NCBI RefSeq assembly: GCF_014269185.2
Contig: NZ_JABWRZ020000001.1
Span: 2,567,001-2,631,000 of the forward strand
DNA length: 64,000 bases
Direction: 5' to 3'
From: Pseudomonas oryzicola
GTDB lineage: Bacteria > Pseudomonadota > Gammaproteobacteria > Pseudomonadales > Pseudomonadaceae
Of the stretch, positions 1 to 10,383 are shown one piece after another. Positions within the stretch are counted from its first letter, which is position 1, and each line of letters begins with the position of its first letter. Under the pieces are notes generated by a model that did no database searches, had not been told where the DNA came from, and was given only the letters and a program-made list of their open reading frames with translations. Made by a program: the position numbers and the translations under genes.

Positions 1-683
1 CCCAGCGCACACAGGCGGGCGCCGGCCGATAGCGGCTGGGTGTGCACGCTCAAGGCCAGCGGCTGATTGATCTGCCGGCGCTGTGCCAGGCGCAGCATCA
101 GGTAGGTCAGGGCGATGGCCGCCAGCGATGGCAGGGTGAACTGCCGGAGCCAGTCTGGCAGCGGTGGCATCTGGCTGCCGAACACCACCAGGTTGGCCGG
201 GTTGGAGATCGGCAGCACGAAGCTGGCCGCGTTGGCAATGAACGCGCAGATGAACAGGTACGGCAGAGGTTCGGCCTTGGCCGCCTTGCACGCCGCGTAC
301 ACCGCCGGCGTGAGGACCACCGCCGTGGCATCGTTGGAGAGGAACACGGTGACCAGTGTACCGACCAGGAATACCAGGTCGAACAGCCGTTGCCCGGAAC
401 CCTGCGCGTGCTGCACCGCGTAGCGCGCCAGCCAGTCGAACAGCCCCTCCTGGCGGGCCAGCTCGGCCAGCACCATCATGCCGATCAGGAACAGGTAGAC
501 GTCGGTGCCTTCGGCGACTGCGGCCAAGGCGCTGTGCGCTGTGATCAGGCCCAGGCCGGTCAATAGCAAGGCACCGCCCATGGCCCAGACGTATTCCGGG
601 ATTCGCCAGGGGCGCAGAATGACGCCAAAGGTAGCCAGGGCGGCTATCGCCCAGATGATCAATGCATGTTCGCTGACGGGCAT
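1..683 (-). CDS. ArsB/NhaD-superfamily anion permease (partial)
   Basis: The reverse strand is open from an ATG at 683 to the left window edge, so the C-terminal part is missing. The visible roughly 227 residues are very hydrophobic. They carry stretches typical of ArsB/SLC13-type permeases: VAEGTDVYLFLIGMMVLAELA, then FLSNDATAVVLTPAVYAA and ANAASFVLPISNPANLVVF, where the two Asn/Ser-rich re-entrant loops are the family hallmark. Predicted role is efflux or uptake of an oxyanion or small anion across the inner membrane. No arsR or arsC is visible, so arsenite as substrate is not supported. It starts 7 bases after the stop of the MFS gene and is probably co-transcribed with it. Confidence 0.8.
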   Translation of the reverse strand, partial: MPVSEHALIIWAIAALATFGVILRPWRIPEYVWAMGGALLLTGLGLITAHSALAAVAEGTDVYLFLIGMMVLAELARQEGLFDWLARYAVQHAQGSGQRLFDLVFLVGTLVTVFLSNDATAVVLTPAVYAACKAAKAEPLPYLFICAFIANAASFVLPISNPANLVVFGSQMPPLPDWLRQFTLPSLAAIALTYLMLRLAQRRQINQPLALSVHTQPLSAGARLCAL

Positions 684-690
684 GGGCTGT

Positions 691-1938
691 TCAGTTTCCG
701 GCAAGGGTTGTCAAGGAAGGCGATGGCGAAGCGCCGGGCTGGGTCTCGGGCAGCGCGACCAGTACCACCACGAAGGCGGCGCCGGCAATCGCGGCCAAAG
801 TCAGGAATGCGGCATCGTAGCCGGCGGCCTGTACCACCAGCCCGGCGATGCCCGGGCTGAGCGCGGCGCCCAGGCCGAACACCGCCGCCAGCGCACCGAG
901 GCTGACATTGAAGCGCCCGGTGCCGTCGGTCAGATCCTTGACCACGATCGGGAACAGCGCGCCGAAGATACCCGCGCCGACACCATCGAGCAGCTGTACG
1001 CCGACCAGCCAGAACGGGTTGTCGGACACCACGTACAAGGCCCCACGCAGTGGCAGGATGAGAAAACCGGCCAGCAGGAACGGCTTGCGCCCCCAGAGCT
1101 CGGCCTTGGCCCCGACCAGCAGCGCCATGGGTACCATCACCAGCTGCGCCGCGACGATGCAGGCGGAGGTGAGCGGGGTGGCCAGGCGCAGGTCGACCTG
1201 CGACAGCTTCTGGCTCACCAGGGGCAGCATCGCGGCATTGGCCAGGTGGAATAATGCGCAACACACCGCGAAGACCAGCAGGGTACGGTTGTGCAGCAGC
1301 AGCTTGAATCCGGCAGGGTGGTCATCACCGCCTGGGCCATGGGCCAACCCGCGCGCCAACTGGTGGTCGATCGCTGCGGCGGGCACGCGCGCGACGGCGA
1401 CGATGCTGGCTACGGTCATGATCGCCATCAGGTAGAACACCACCACCGGGCCGAACAGGTAGGCCAGGCCGCCGGCCAGCAACGCCGAGCAGGCATTGCC
1501 GGCGTGGTTGAAGGTTTCGTTGCGCCCGACCCGCTGGGTGAACGCCTTGGGGCCGGTGATACCCAGCGAGATCGCGGCAATCGCGGGGGCGAACACCGAG
1601 CCTGCCAAGGCGCTGATCGTCTGGGTCAAGGCCACCCAGGCGAACGACGAAATCAGCGGCAGCAACAGGCAACTGCCGGTTACCAGCAGGGCAGCAATCA
1701 CCAGCACCGCGCGCTTGGCCGGGGTGCGGTCGATCAAGGCTCCGGCCGGCGTCTGCGCCAGCAGCGCGACGATGCCGGCCAGGCTCATCAGCAGGCCGAT
1801 GTTGGCCGGCTGCCACTGGTGCACGGCGAGCAGGTAGATGGCCAGGTAAGGGCCGAGGCCGTCGCGTACGTCGGCAAGGAAGAAGTTCAGCCAGTCGAGG
1901 GCACGGTGATGGGAAGCGAGGGGCCTTGAATATGCCAA
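691..1938 (-). CDS. MFS transporter
   Basis: A 415-residue protein with about 12 hydrophobic segments. The N-terminal half has the MFS loop motif GALIDRTPAKRA after TM2 and the C-terminal half has a matching GRKPFL loop. The length is normal for drug/proton or metabolite antiporters. The open frame begins with a TTG at 1938 and I see no in-frame ATG nearby, so the start is uncertain. The downstream permease starts 7 bases beyond the stop, which suggests a two-gene transport operon. Substrate unknown. Confidence 0.85.
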   Translation of the reverse strand: MAYSRPLASHHRALDWLNFFLADVRDGLGPYLAIYLLAVHQWQPANIGLLMSLAGIVALLAQTPAGALIDRTPAKRAVLVIAALLVTGSCLLLPLISSFAWVALTQTISALAGSVFAPAIAAISLGITGPKAFTQRVGRNETFNHAGNACSALLAGGLAYLFGPVVVFYLMAIMTVASIVAVARVPAAAIDHQLARGLAHGPGGDDHPAGFKLLLHNRTLLVFAVCCALFHLANAAMLPLVSQKLSQVDLRLATPLTSACIVAAQLVMVPMALLVGAKAELWGRKPFLLAGFLILPLRGALYVVSDNPFWLVGVQLLDGVGAGIFGALFPIVVKDLTDGTGRFNVSLGALAAVFGLGAALSPGIAGLVVQAAGYDAAFLTLAAIAGAAFVVVLVALPETQPGASPSPSLTTLAGN

Positions 1939-2320
1939 GAAGGTCGTCTCGTGAAAGCCATGGGGGAGCGCGAGCGATAGCCGCGTGTGCCGGATTCAGC
2001 CGATAGGCAGGGGCGCTTCGCGATGGGGTAACGAAGCGGGTGAGCGATGGATGGCCGAAGGCAGTGGAACAGCGAGGAGAATGTCACGTTTCACGATGGA
2101 ACTTGATGAAAATCCGATTTTCCGCGCTGGCGATACTCTGAAGGCCATGGCACATCGCCAATCCTGGCGTGGGTCCATCATACCGCGCGGGGCTTTGAAA
2201 TGCAGTAGGCACGTCCAGGCGCAAGCTCCGCACGCGTCAGTAGCTTTGCGGGACGCGGGCCACCAGCCGCTGTGCTATCACTACCCGCATGCCTTATGGT
2301 CACAGAGGACCGGGAATTTC
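1939..2320. other. Intergenic region between divergent MFS and mscS-like genes
   Basis: This 382-base gap separates two divergently transcribed genes and should contain both promoters. Short open frames occur on both strands, but none has a convincing ribosome-binding site or recognisable product. I see no RNA gene. Confidence 0.5.
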
Positions 2321-3946
2321 ATGATGAAGCGCCTTTTCTGCCTGCTGTTGATCGTGTTGACCGTGCGGCCCATGGCCGGCCATGGCGACCAAACCACAGG
2401 CAGTGCCACCGATGGCATCCCCGCTGAACCTGCCCAGTTGACCGTTGCCAACCGCAACATCTTCACCTTCCACGCCACGTTGCTGGGGGAAACGCCGACG
2501 GCGCGCGTACAACGGGCTACTGCGGTGATCGACGAGGCCTTGCGCGGCACGGATGAGCTCAAGGTCACTGTCGACCCCATCCTCAATAGCCATCTGGTGC
2601 TGTTGGGCGGGCGTCGTGCCTTCATCATTGCTCCGCGTGACCTGGGCCCGGATGATGGCGATACCCGCGCAGCGGCCGAGCAGGCCGCCGCCGTGCTGCG
2701 CCAGGTGGTCGACGAGACCGGCCAGGCACGCAGCCTGCACTTTTTGTTGAAGGCGGCGGGCTACTCGGCACTGGCTACGTTGATCTACCTGGCCTTGTTG
2801 AAAGCGACCAACCTGGCACGGCGCAAACTGCAAGGCTTGTTGCCGCAGCTGATGCGCGAGCGCGCCCGGCAGATCCGCTTCGGGCAGATGCCGCTGTTCG
2901 ACATGCAACTGGTCTACGCCTTGATCGAGCGCCTGCTGCGGCTGTTGCACTGGGCCGTGGTGCTGCTGCTGAGTTACCAGTGGCTGAGCTTCGTGCTGTC
3001 GCAGTTCCCCTACACCCGGCCTTGGGGGGAAAGCCTCAACGTCTACCTGCTCGACCTGTTGCGTTACCTGCTCCAGGGCATCATGGATGCGATCCCCGGT
3101 ATCGCCGTGGCGATCATGATCTTTTTCATCGCCCGCGGTATCAGTGGCTTCAGCCGGCGCCTGCTGCAGCGCATGGCCCGGCCGGGCAACCTCAGGTGGC
3201 TGACCGAAGAAACCCTGCAACCGACCACCCGCCTGACCTCGCTGGCCATCTGGCTGTTCGCTCTGGTCATGGCCTACCCGTACCTGCCGGGCTCCGGTAC
3301 CGACGCCTTCAAGGGGCTGTCGGTACTGCTCGGGCTGATGATCTCGCTCGGCGCTTCGAGCATAGTGGGGCAGGCGGCAGCGGGCCTGATCCTCACCTAT
3401 TCCCGCACCTTGAAGGCCGGCGAGTATGTGCGGGTCGGTGACCATGAAGGCACGGTGAGCGAAGTCGGCATGTTCAACACCACGATCCGCACCGGCCTGG
3501 GCGAGGTGCTGACCTTGCCCAACTCGATGATCACCGGCTCTGTGACGCGCAACTTTTCACGTGTGGTGCAAGGGCAGGGGTACATCGTCGATACCGTGGT
3601 GACCATCGGTTATGACACGCCCTGGCGCCAGGTCGAAGCGATGCTGGTGGAAGCTGCCAGGCGTACCGACGGCGTGCTGGAAAAGCCCAGGCCGCAAGTG
3701 TTCCAGACCGGCTTGTCGGACTTTTACCCCGAATACCGCCTGGTCGCCCAGGCGGTGCCGAGCGAACCCAGGCCCCGGGCAGAACTGCTGAGCCTGCTGC
3801 ATGCCAACATCCAGGATGTGTTCAACGAGTACGGGGTACAGATCATGTCGCCGCACTACCTGGGTGATCCTGCGCAGGAGAAGTGGGTACCGCCCGAACG
3901 CTGGTTCGCGGCACCAGCACGGGCTGGTGATCGGCAGGGTGAATAG
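2321..3946 (+). CDS. MscS-family mechanosensitive ion channel
   Basis: Start chosen at the ATG at 2321, just after GAGGAC and encoding a signal-like leader (MMKRLFCLLLIVLTV). The frame is open further upstream but without a plausible start. The product is 541 residues. A periplasmic N-terminal section of about 130 residues is followed by about five membrane segments. The pore helix and beta domain are typical of MscS: a Gly/Ala-rich helix (MISLGASSIVGQAAAGLIL), then YVRVGDHEGTVSEVGMFNT and LPNSMI. It probably opens under membrane tension during hypo-osmotic shock. The family is broad, so gating and specificity cannot be read from sequence. Confidence 0.88.
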   Translation: MMKRLFCLLLIVLTVRPMAGHGDQTTGSATDGIPAEPAQLTVANRNIFTFHATLLGETPTARVQRATAVIDEALRGTDELKVTVDPILNSHLVLLGGRRAFIIAPRDLGPDDGDTRAAAEQAAAVLRQVVDETGQARSLHFLLKAAGYSALATLIYLALLKATNLARRKLQGLLPQLMRERARQIRFGQMPLFDMQLVYALIERLLRLLHWAVVLLLSYQWLSFVLSQFPYTRPWGESLNVYLLDLLRYLLQGIMDAIPGIAVAIMIFFIARGISGFSRRLLQRMARPGNLRWLTEETLQPTTRLTSLAIWLFALVMAYPYLPGSGTDAFKGLSVLLGLMISLGASSIVGQAAAGLILTYSRTLKAGEYVRVGDHEGTVSEVGMFNTTIRTGLGEVLTLPNSMITGSVTRNFSRVVQGQGYIVDTVVTIGYDTPWRQVEAMLVEAARRTDGVLEKPRPQVFQTGLSDFYPEYRLVAQAVPSEPRPRAELLSLLHANIQDVFNEYGVQIMSPHYLGDPAQEKWVPPERWFAAPARAGDRQGE

Positions 3947-4021
3947 TCGCTTGTCTGAAAACCATTGGGGGGCTTTGGGGCGATAGGGAGAACAATATGG
4001 CAAATGCCACCTAGACTCTGA

Positions 4022-5056
<1,035 letters not shown>

Positions 5057-5110
5057 GCCAGTAGCCGGCCCTGCGCGAGTTGGGGCCGGCTTCGTTCTGG
5101 AGATCGCGCC

Positions 5111-5743
5111 ATGCACGCCCTCAGACGTATCTGGGAACACTTCGAGGAAGGTTTCATCGTCTTTCTCCTGGCCGCCATGACCCTGGTGACCTTCGTCTAC
5201 GTGATCCTCAACAACCTCTACACCCTGTTCTACAGCGTGGCCGAGCATTGGCCGGGGGCGGCCGACCTGTTCAACGCCGTTGGCGATCACGTGATGGACG
5301 CCGCCCAGGCCATGACCTGGAGCAATGCGCTGACCAAGGCCTTGTTCGCCTGGTTGATATTCTTCGGCCTGGCCTATGGCGTGCGCACCGCCGGCCATAT
5401 TGGCGTCGATGCGCTGGTGAAGCTGGCCAGCAAGCCACTACAACGCTTCATCGGAATAATAGCCTGCGCGAGTTGCATGGTTTATGCCGGGCTGCTGAGC
5501 GTCGCCAGCTTCGAGTGGATCGAGACTTTGCTGACTGCCGGCATCGGCGCCGAAGACCTTGGCCATATCGGCATCATGCAGTGGCACATCGGCCTGATCG
5601 TGCCGCTGGGCTTCACCCTGGTATTCATCCGCTTCGCCGAAATCATGGTGCGCATCCTCATGGGCCGCCAGGTGGGGCTGGGCCTTGCGGATGAAGCCTC
5701 CGAGGCCATGAAGCTGACCGAGCACGAGGAAGATAAACCATGA
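5111..5743 (+). CDS. dctQ: TRAP transporter small permease DctQ
   Basis: 210 residues with four predicted membrane segments, the standard DctQ topology. Between TM2 and TM3 is the family motif RTAGHIGVDALVKL (compare the usual R-x-GxH-ixvd). It partners DctM in a sodium-driven symporter fed by DctP. Its stop overlaps the dctM start by four bases (ATGA), indicating translational coupling. The C-terminus is hydrophilic and acidic. Confidence 0.92.
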   Translation: MHALRRIWEHFEEGFIVFLLAAMTLVTFVYVILNNLYTLFYSVAEHWPGAADLFNAVGDHVMDAAQAMTWSNALTKALFAWLIFFGLAYGVRTAGHIGVDALVKLASKPLQRFIGIIACASCMVYAGLLSVASFEWIETLLTAGIGAEDLGHIGIMQWHIGLIVPLGFTLVFIRFAEIMVRILMGRQVGLGLADEASEAMKLTEHEEDKP

Positions 5744-7020
5744 CCGTCCTGTTCTTGTTCACGGCCTTGTTCGTGCTGATGTTCATCGGCGTGCCGATCG
5801 CCATTTCCCTGGGGTTGGCGGGCTCACTGGCGATCATGCTGTTCAGCCAGGACTCGGTGCGCTCGCTGGCGATCAAACTGTTCGAAACCTCCGAGCACTA
5901 CACCTTGCTGGCCATTCCGTTCTTCCTGCTGGCCGGAGCGTTCATGACCACCGGTGGTGTGGCCCGGCGCCTGATCGACTTCGCCAACGCCTGCATCGGC
6001 CATGTGCGCGGAGGCCTGGCCATCGCTGCTGTGCTGGCCTGCGTCCTGTTCGCCGCACTTTCCGGTTCCAGCCCGGCGACGGTTGCCGCGGTCGGCTCGA
6101 TCGCCATCGCCGGTATGGTGCGCTCGGGTTATCCAACCGCTTTTGGCGCAGGCATCATCTGCAACGCAGGCACACTGGGCATCCTGATTCCACCCTCGAT
6201 CGTGATGGTGGTATACGCCGCCGCTACCGAGACTTCGGTCGGCAAACTGTTCATGGCAGGGGTGGTGCCGGGATTGATGCTCGGGCTGATCCTGATGATT
6301 GTCATCTACATAGTGGCGGTGAAACGCAACCTGCCAGCGTTGCCCCGGGCTACGTTCAGCGAGTGGCTGAGCGCGGCGCGCAATGCAATCTGGGGCCTGC
6401 TGCTGATCCTGATCATTCTCGGTGGCATCTACAGCGGAATGTTCACACCGACCGAGGCGGCTGCGGTCGCGGCGGTATATTCGGCCTTCATCGCGCTGTT
6501 CGTGTACCGCGACATGTCCTGGCGCGAAGCGCCGAAGGTGCTGCTCGAGTCTGCCCGGCTGAGCATCATGCTGATGTTCATCATCGCCAACGCCATGCTT
6601 TTCGCCCATGTGCTGACCACCGAACAGCTACCGCAGCAGATTACCGCCTGGGTCATCGAGGCCGGGCTTACCCCCGTGACCTTCCTGCTGGTGGTCAACG
6701 TGGTGCTGCTGGTGGCTGGCGCGTTCATGGAACCGTCGGCGATCATCCTGATCCTGGCGCCGATCCTGTTCCCGATCGCCACACGGCTGGGCATCGATCC
6801 GGTGCACCTTGGCATCATCATGGTGATCAACCTGGAAATCGGCCTGGTCACTCCCCCGGTTGGGCTCAACCTGTTCGTCACCTCCGCCGTGACCGGCATG
6901 CCGCTGGTGGACACCGTGCGTGCAGCATTGCCCTGGTTGCTGGTCCTGTTGTTGTTCCTGATTCTGGTGACTTATGTGCCCTGGATCGCGCTGGTTTTGC
7001 CTGAGATGCTGGGCATGTGA
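5740..7020 (+). CDS. dctM: TRAP transporter large permease DctM
   Basis: 426 residues, about 12 membrane segments, with DctM signatures: the FFLLAGAFMTTGG loop, AALSGSSPATVAAVGSIA, and the C-terminal LEIGLVTPPVGLNLFV. It forms the transport channel of the TRAP system. Overlaps the dctQ stop by four bases. No dedicated two-component regulator (DctBD) is adjacent, so regulation is not visible here. Confidence 0.94.
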   Translation: MTVLFLFTALFVLMFIGVPIAISLGLAGSLAIMLFSQDSVRSLAIKLFETSEHYTLLAIPFFLLAGAFMTTGGVARRLIDFANACIGHVRGGLAIAAVLACVLFAALSGSSPATVAAVGSIAIAGMVRSGYPTAFGAGIICNAGTLGILIPPSIVMVVYAAATETSVGKLFMAGVVPGLMLGLILMIVIYIVAVKRNLPALPRATFSEWLSAARNAIWGLLLILIILGGIYSGMFTPTEAAAVAAVYSAFIALFVYRDMSWREAPKVLLESARLSIMLMFIIANAMLFAHVLTTEQLPQQITAWVIEAGLTPVTFLLVVNVVLLVAGAFMEPSAIILILAPILFPIATRLGIDPVHLGIIMVINLEIGLVTPPVGLNLFVTSAVTGMPLVDTVRAALPWLLVLLLFLILVTYVPWIALVLPEMLGM

Positions 7021-7107
7021 ACTCAGGGCAGGAAAGCGTCTCTGTATTGACGCAAGCCGTCATGGCTGGGGGGGCCAAGCACGCTTGACGTTGAAAGCCC
7101 TGCCGGA

Positions 7108-7134
7108 CCTGACACAGAGGGCAGCTGTGTCAGG
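7108..7134. terminator. Inverted repeat between convergent dctM and nhaA
   Basis: A 10-base perfect stem, CCTGACACAG and CTGTGTCAGG, with a 7-base loop. It lies between the stops of two convergent genes. No U-tract follows on either strand, so it is a stem-loop of probable 3-prime-end function, not a textbook intrinsic terminator. Confidence 0.45.
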
Positions 7135-7149
7135 TGCCAGCGTAGACCG

Positions 7150-8511
7150 CTAGGAGCTGGAACCGGCTTTGCTCACGGCAGACGCTCTGCGTAGGTTATA
7201 TGCCCCCCAGGCCAGGCCTAGCAGTGCCGCCAGCACCGAGGCGGAGAGCACGCCAAGTTTGGCCGCCGCCAGCGCACCTGGATCGGCGAAGGCGAGATTG
7301 GCAATGAAGATCGACATGGTAAAACCGATGCCGGCCAGCAACCCGATCAAAAAAATGCTGCGCCAGTTCACTTCGGCGGGAAGCGCGCACCAGCCCAAGC
7401 GCACCATCAGCCAACTGACGCCGACGATGCCCAAGGGTTTGCCAGCTACCAGGGCGACAGCGACGGCAATCATTACCCATTGGGGAGCCTCAGCGGACAG
7501 ATCGACTCCGGACAGATTTACCCCGGCGTTGGCCAAGGCAAACACTGGCATGATGCCGAAAGCCACCCAAGGATGCAGGGTGCCTTGCATGCGCACCACC
7601 GGCGGCACCAGTTCACGCTGGGCCAAGCGCAGCCTTTTCAACGGGGGCATGAGGTCGCTGGCATCCCGCTCTGGCGCCCTGGCGCGTCCCAGCAGCTCTC
7701 CGGTAAAACGGGTAACTGCATCCAGCGGGCGCTCGCGCATCGGCATTGCGGTTACAGGCGTCATCAAGCCCAACACAACGCCTGCGAGGGTCGGGTGGGC
7801 TCCGGTCAACAGGACACCCAGCCAAGTGATTGCGCCAGGAATGATATAGGCGTAGGCAGCACCCACACCGATCTTCTGAAGCCCGATCACCATCAGCAGG
7901 CCGATCACTGCAACGCCGAAACCGCTGTAATCAAGGCCACCTGAATAGAAGAACGCGATGATCAGCACTGCGATGATGTCATCGATGATCGCCAGGGCCA
8001 GGAGGAACACGCGGACGTTGGACGGGATCGACTTGCCAAGCAGTGCCAGTACCCCTACGGCAAAGGCGATATCCGTGGCCGTCGGTACGGCCCAACCTTG
8101 TTGTTCTGCCGATGCGTGGCCAAAACCCAGATAGAGCAGGGCGGGCACGGCGACACCGCCGACGGCGGCTGCCATGGGTAGCGTGGCTTGGCGCAGGCTG
8201 GACAGTGCGCCCTCGTGGATCTCGCGACGGATCTCCATGCCGACGACCAGGAAAAAGATGGTCATCAAGCCATCATTGATCCAGAAATGCAGGGACTGTG
8301 AATGAACCAGCGAGCCCAAACCGATGGTCAACGACGTGTGCCAAAGCCTTTCGTAGCTGTCGGCAGCTGGAGAGTTCGCCCAGATCAGTGCAGCCAAAGC
8401 GGCAACCAGTAGAACAATGCCGCTGACTGCTTCGATGTGTACGAAGCGTTCAAGGTTGGCGAAGGCACGCTCGGCCAGTTCCTGGGCGCGAGGCAGTTCC
8501 TTTTTATGCAT
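7150..8511 (-). CDS. nhaA: Na+/H+ antiporter NhaA
   Basis: NhaA exchanges Na+ (or Li+) for protons across the inner membrane. The key family motifs are present: [18 protein letters not shown] and the paired aspartates in [20 protein letters not shown], which bind the cation. The frame is open up to 8745, but the first 78 residues of that version do not look like NhaA and overlap a structured leader. The ATG at 8511 ([12 protein letters not shown]) gives 453 residues and has GGGAG upstream. Transcribed toward the TRAP operon. Confidence 0.93.
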   Translation of the reverse strand: MHKKELPRAQELAERAFANLERFVHIEAVSGIVLLVAALAALIWANSPAADSYERLWHTSLTIGLGSLVHSQSLHFWINDGLMTIFFLVVGMEIRREIHEGALSSLRQATLPMAAAVGGVAVPALLYLGFGHASAEQQGWAVPTATDIAFAVGVLALLGKSIPSNVRVFLLALAIIDDIIAVLIIAFFYSGGLDYSGFGVAVIGLLMVIGLQKIGVGAAYAYIIPGAITWLGVLLTGAHPTLAGVVLGLMTPVTAMPMRERPLDAVTRFTGELLGRARAPERDASDLMPPLKRLRLAQRELVPPVVRMQGTLHPWVAFGIMPVFALANAGVNLSGVDLSAEAPQWVMIAVAVALVAGKPLGIVGVSWLMVRLGWCALPAEVNWRSIFLIGLLAGIGFTMSIFIANLAFADPGALAAAKLGVLSASVLAALLGLAWGAYNLRRASAVSKAGSSS

Positions 8512-8605
8512 AGGCGCAAGTACTCCCGCATGGCGGCCCGACCTGCGCTGTTCTTTAACCTGCCGCTCTGCACCGTGCAGTTGGCACCCGCCCGGTAGTC
8601 TACCG
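8512..8605 (-). promoter_or_regulatory. Structured nhaA leader, candidate nhaA-I-type (Li+/Na+) riboswitch
   Basis: On the nhaA sense strand the leader contains a GGTAG/CTACC hairpin region, a CTGC/GCAG hairpin and an AGGTTAAAGAACAGCGCAGG stretch. A stem of GCGCAGGU with ACUUGCGC follows, which encloses a CCGC/GCGG hairpin and the GGGAG Shine-Dalgarno just before the ATG at 8511. Sequestering the ribosome-binding site this way is what a translational riboswitch does. nhaA-I RNAs are known cation-sensing leaders of nhaA. I make this match from memory and by reading the fold, not from a covariance search. Confidence 0.5.
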
Positions 8606-8774
8606 AACAAACGCCCTGAGATGAACGAAAAGTGCCAAACCCCATCCGTGAGTTTGCCTGCTGCGTAGTGGTCGTACCTGCGGGTTTCGCTGAAGTTTAC
8701 TTGAGTGGATACTGATCGAACGATGCCAAGAGATGGCATGTGCATCTGTTTCTGTCTATTTCCGAGGTGGGATC

Positions 8775-10301
8775 ATGGCGCAGACCGACGTTCTCATTGT
8801 GGGGGCCGGCCCGACCGGTCTGGCTCTGGCGCTGTGGCTCACCAGGCAAGGCGTCAGCGCAAGGATCATCGACAAGAACAATGGCCCCGGTGAAGCTTCT
8901 CGCGCCATGGCTGTTCAAGCACGCACGCTGGAACTCTATCGCCAGCTCGATCTGGCCGAGGCAGTGGTAGAGGCCGGGTATAAGACCCCAGCCATGAACA
9001 TGTGGGCACTCGGCCGCCACAGGGCGCGTATCCCTTTGGGTGATGCGGGCAGACGGGTTTCCGCATATCCCTTTGTATTGATTTACCCCCAGGATCGCCA
9101 TGAGCGCCTGCTGGTGCAGCAACTCCAGGCACTGGCTGTGGATGTGGAATGGCGGACCGAACTGCTGTCCTTCGAAGAGGGTGAAAGCCATGTCACTGCC
9201 CTCCTGAAACAGGCTGATGGGCGGGAAGAGGCGGTCATGGCGACTTACCTGGCAGGATGTGATGGCGCCCGATCGCGCGTTCGGCATCAGATCGGCAGCG
9301 GTTTCGAGGGCGGCACCTACAAACAGCTTTTCTATGTCGCGGACGTCAGGGTGACGGGCATCGAGCCTGCGGGTGAGGCGCACATCGCTTTCGACCAGTC
9401 CGATTTTGTGCTGCTCTTGTGCTATGGCGAAAAGGACCGATACCGCCTGATTGGTACCGTGCGGGACGAGCGTGCCGAGCACCCGGAGCATCTGACGTTC
9501 GCAGACGTTGGCCATGATGCCATCAACGGCTTGAACCTCAAGATTACCGAGGTGTACTGGTTTTCCACCTACCGGGTCCACCATCGTGTCACGGACCATT
9601 TCCGCCGTGGCCGGGCATTTCTGCTCGGCGATGCTGCGCATGTCCACAGTCCGGCAGGCGGGCAGGGCATGAACACCGGCATTCTGGATGCGAACAACCT
9701 GGCCTGGAAATTGGCCGCGGTGGTGAAGGGCAAGGCGCCCGATACGTTGCTCGACAGCTACCAGATTGAACGCCAGGCCTTCGCGCGCAAGCTGGTGGAT
9801 ACAACCGACAGGCTGTTCACGTTCGTTACCGCCCAAGGGCGGTTCGCTGACTTTGTGCGCACGCGCGTCGCGCCGCTGTTCGCCAGCGTTGCGTACAAGA
9901 GTGGCAACGTGCGTGAGTACCTGTTTCGAGCGGTTTCGCAAACGACGCTTGAATATCGCCACAGTCCACTGAGTCAGGGCAAGGCAGGCGAGGTTCACGG
10001 CGGCGATCGTCTGCCTTGGTTGCCAGGGGCGTTGGCGGACAACTACGACTCACTGGCCGCCATTGACTGGCAAGTTCAGGTGTTCGGTGAGGCCAAGGCA
10101 GACCTGACCCAGTGGTGCGCGAAGCATGGCATTGCACTGCATGTGTTCGCTTGGGAGCATGCATACGAGAACACCGGCGTTGCCAGGAATGCCGCTTATC
10201 TGTTGCGGCCTGATAGCTATGTCGCACTGGCTGATCCTGAGGGGGAGGCATGTACCTTGAGCCGATATTTCGAGGAGCATGGCGTTCTGCTGCCCGCTTG
10301 A
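8775..10301 (+). CDS. FAD-dependent aromatic-type monooxygenase
   Basis: 508 residues from the ATG at 8775, which follows GAGGTGGG. A near-N-terminal GAGPTGLALALWL dinucleotide-binding motif and the FAD-ribityl motif LLGDAAHVHSPAGGQGMN place it in the class A flavoprotein hydroxylases (PheA/TfdB/MhpA type). These use NAD(P)H and O2 to hydroxylate aromatic rings. The C-terminal region matches the thioredoxin-like tail of this family only loosely. It is convergent with acuI, so it is not obviously part of the DMSP operon. Substrate unknown. Confidence 0.85.
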   Translation: MAQTDVLIVGAGPTGLALALWLTRQGVSARIIDKNNGPGEASRAMAVQARTLELYRQLDLAEAVVEAGYKTPAMNMWALGRHRARIPLGDAGRRVSAYPFVLIYPQDRHERLLVQQLQALAVDVEWRTELLSFEEGESHVTALLKQADGREEAVMATYLAGCDGARSRVRHQIGSGFEGGTYKQLFYVADVRVTGIEPAGEAHIAFDQSDFVLLLCYGEKDRYRLIGTVRDERAEHPEHLTFADVGHDAINGLNLKITEVYWFSTYRVHHRVTDHFRRGRAFLLGDAAHVHSPAGGQGMNTGILDANNLAWKLAAVVKGKAPDTLLDSYQIERQAFARKLVDTTDRLFTFVTAQGRFADFVRTRVAPLFASVAYKSGNVREYLFRAVSQTTLEYRHSPLSQGKAGEVHGGDRLPWLPGALADNYDSLAAIDWQVQVFGEAKADLTQWCAKHGIALHVFAWEHAYENTGVARNAAYLLRPDSYVALADPEGEACTLSRYFEEHGVLLPA

Positions 10302-10383
10302 GGGTATCCCTGACTGCTGAAGACTGCACATTGAACGAACGGTCACTAGCAAGGGACGAAACGCATCGTATTATGCGACCCTC

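Noticed and set aside
1..683. Arsenic resistance operon
   Set aside because: The permease resembles ArsB but there is no arsR, arsC or arsH beside it; its companion is an MFS transporter.
2300..3445. 381-codon minus-strand frame
   Set aside because: Antisense to the MscS-like gene, Gln/His-rich with no family motif; shadow.
8512..8745. N-terminal extension of NhaA to 8745
   Set aside because: The 78 extra residues are unlike NhaA, cover the structured leader and overlap the likely promoter; the ATG at 8511 has a better ribosome-binding site.
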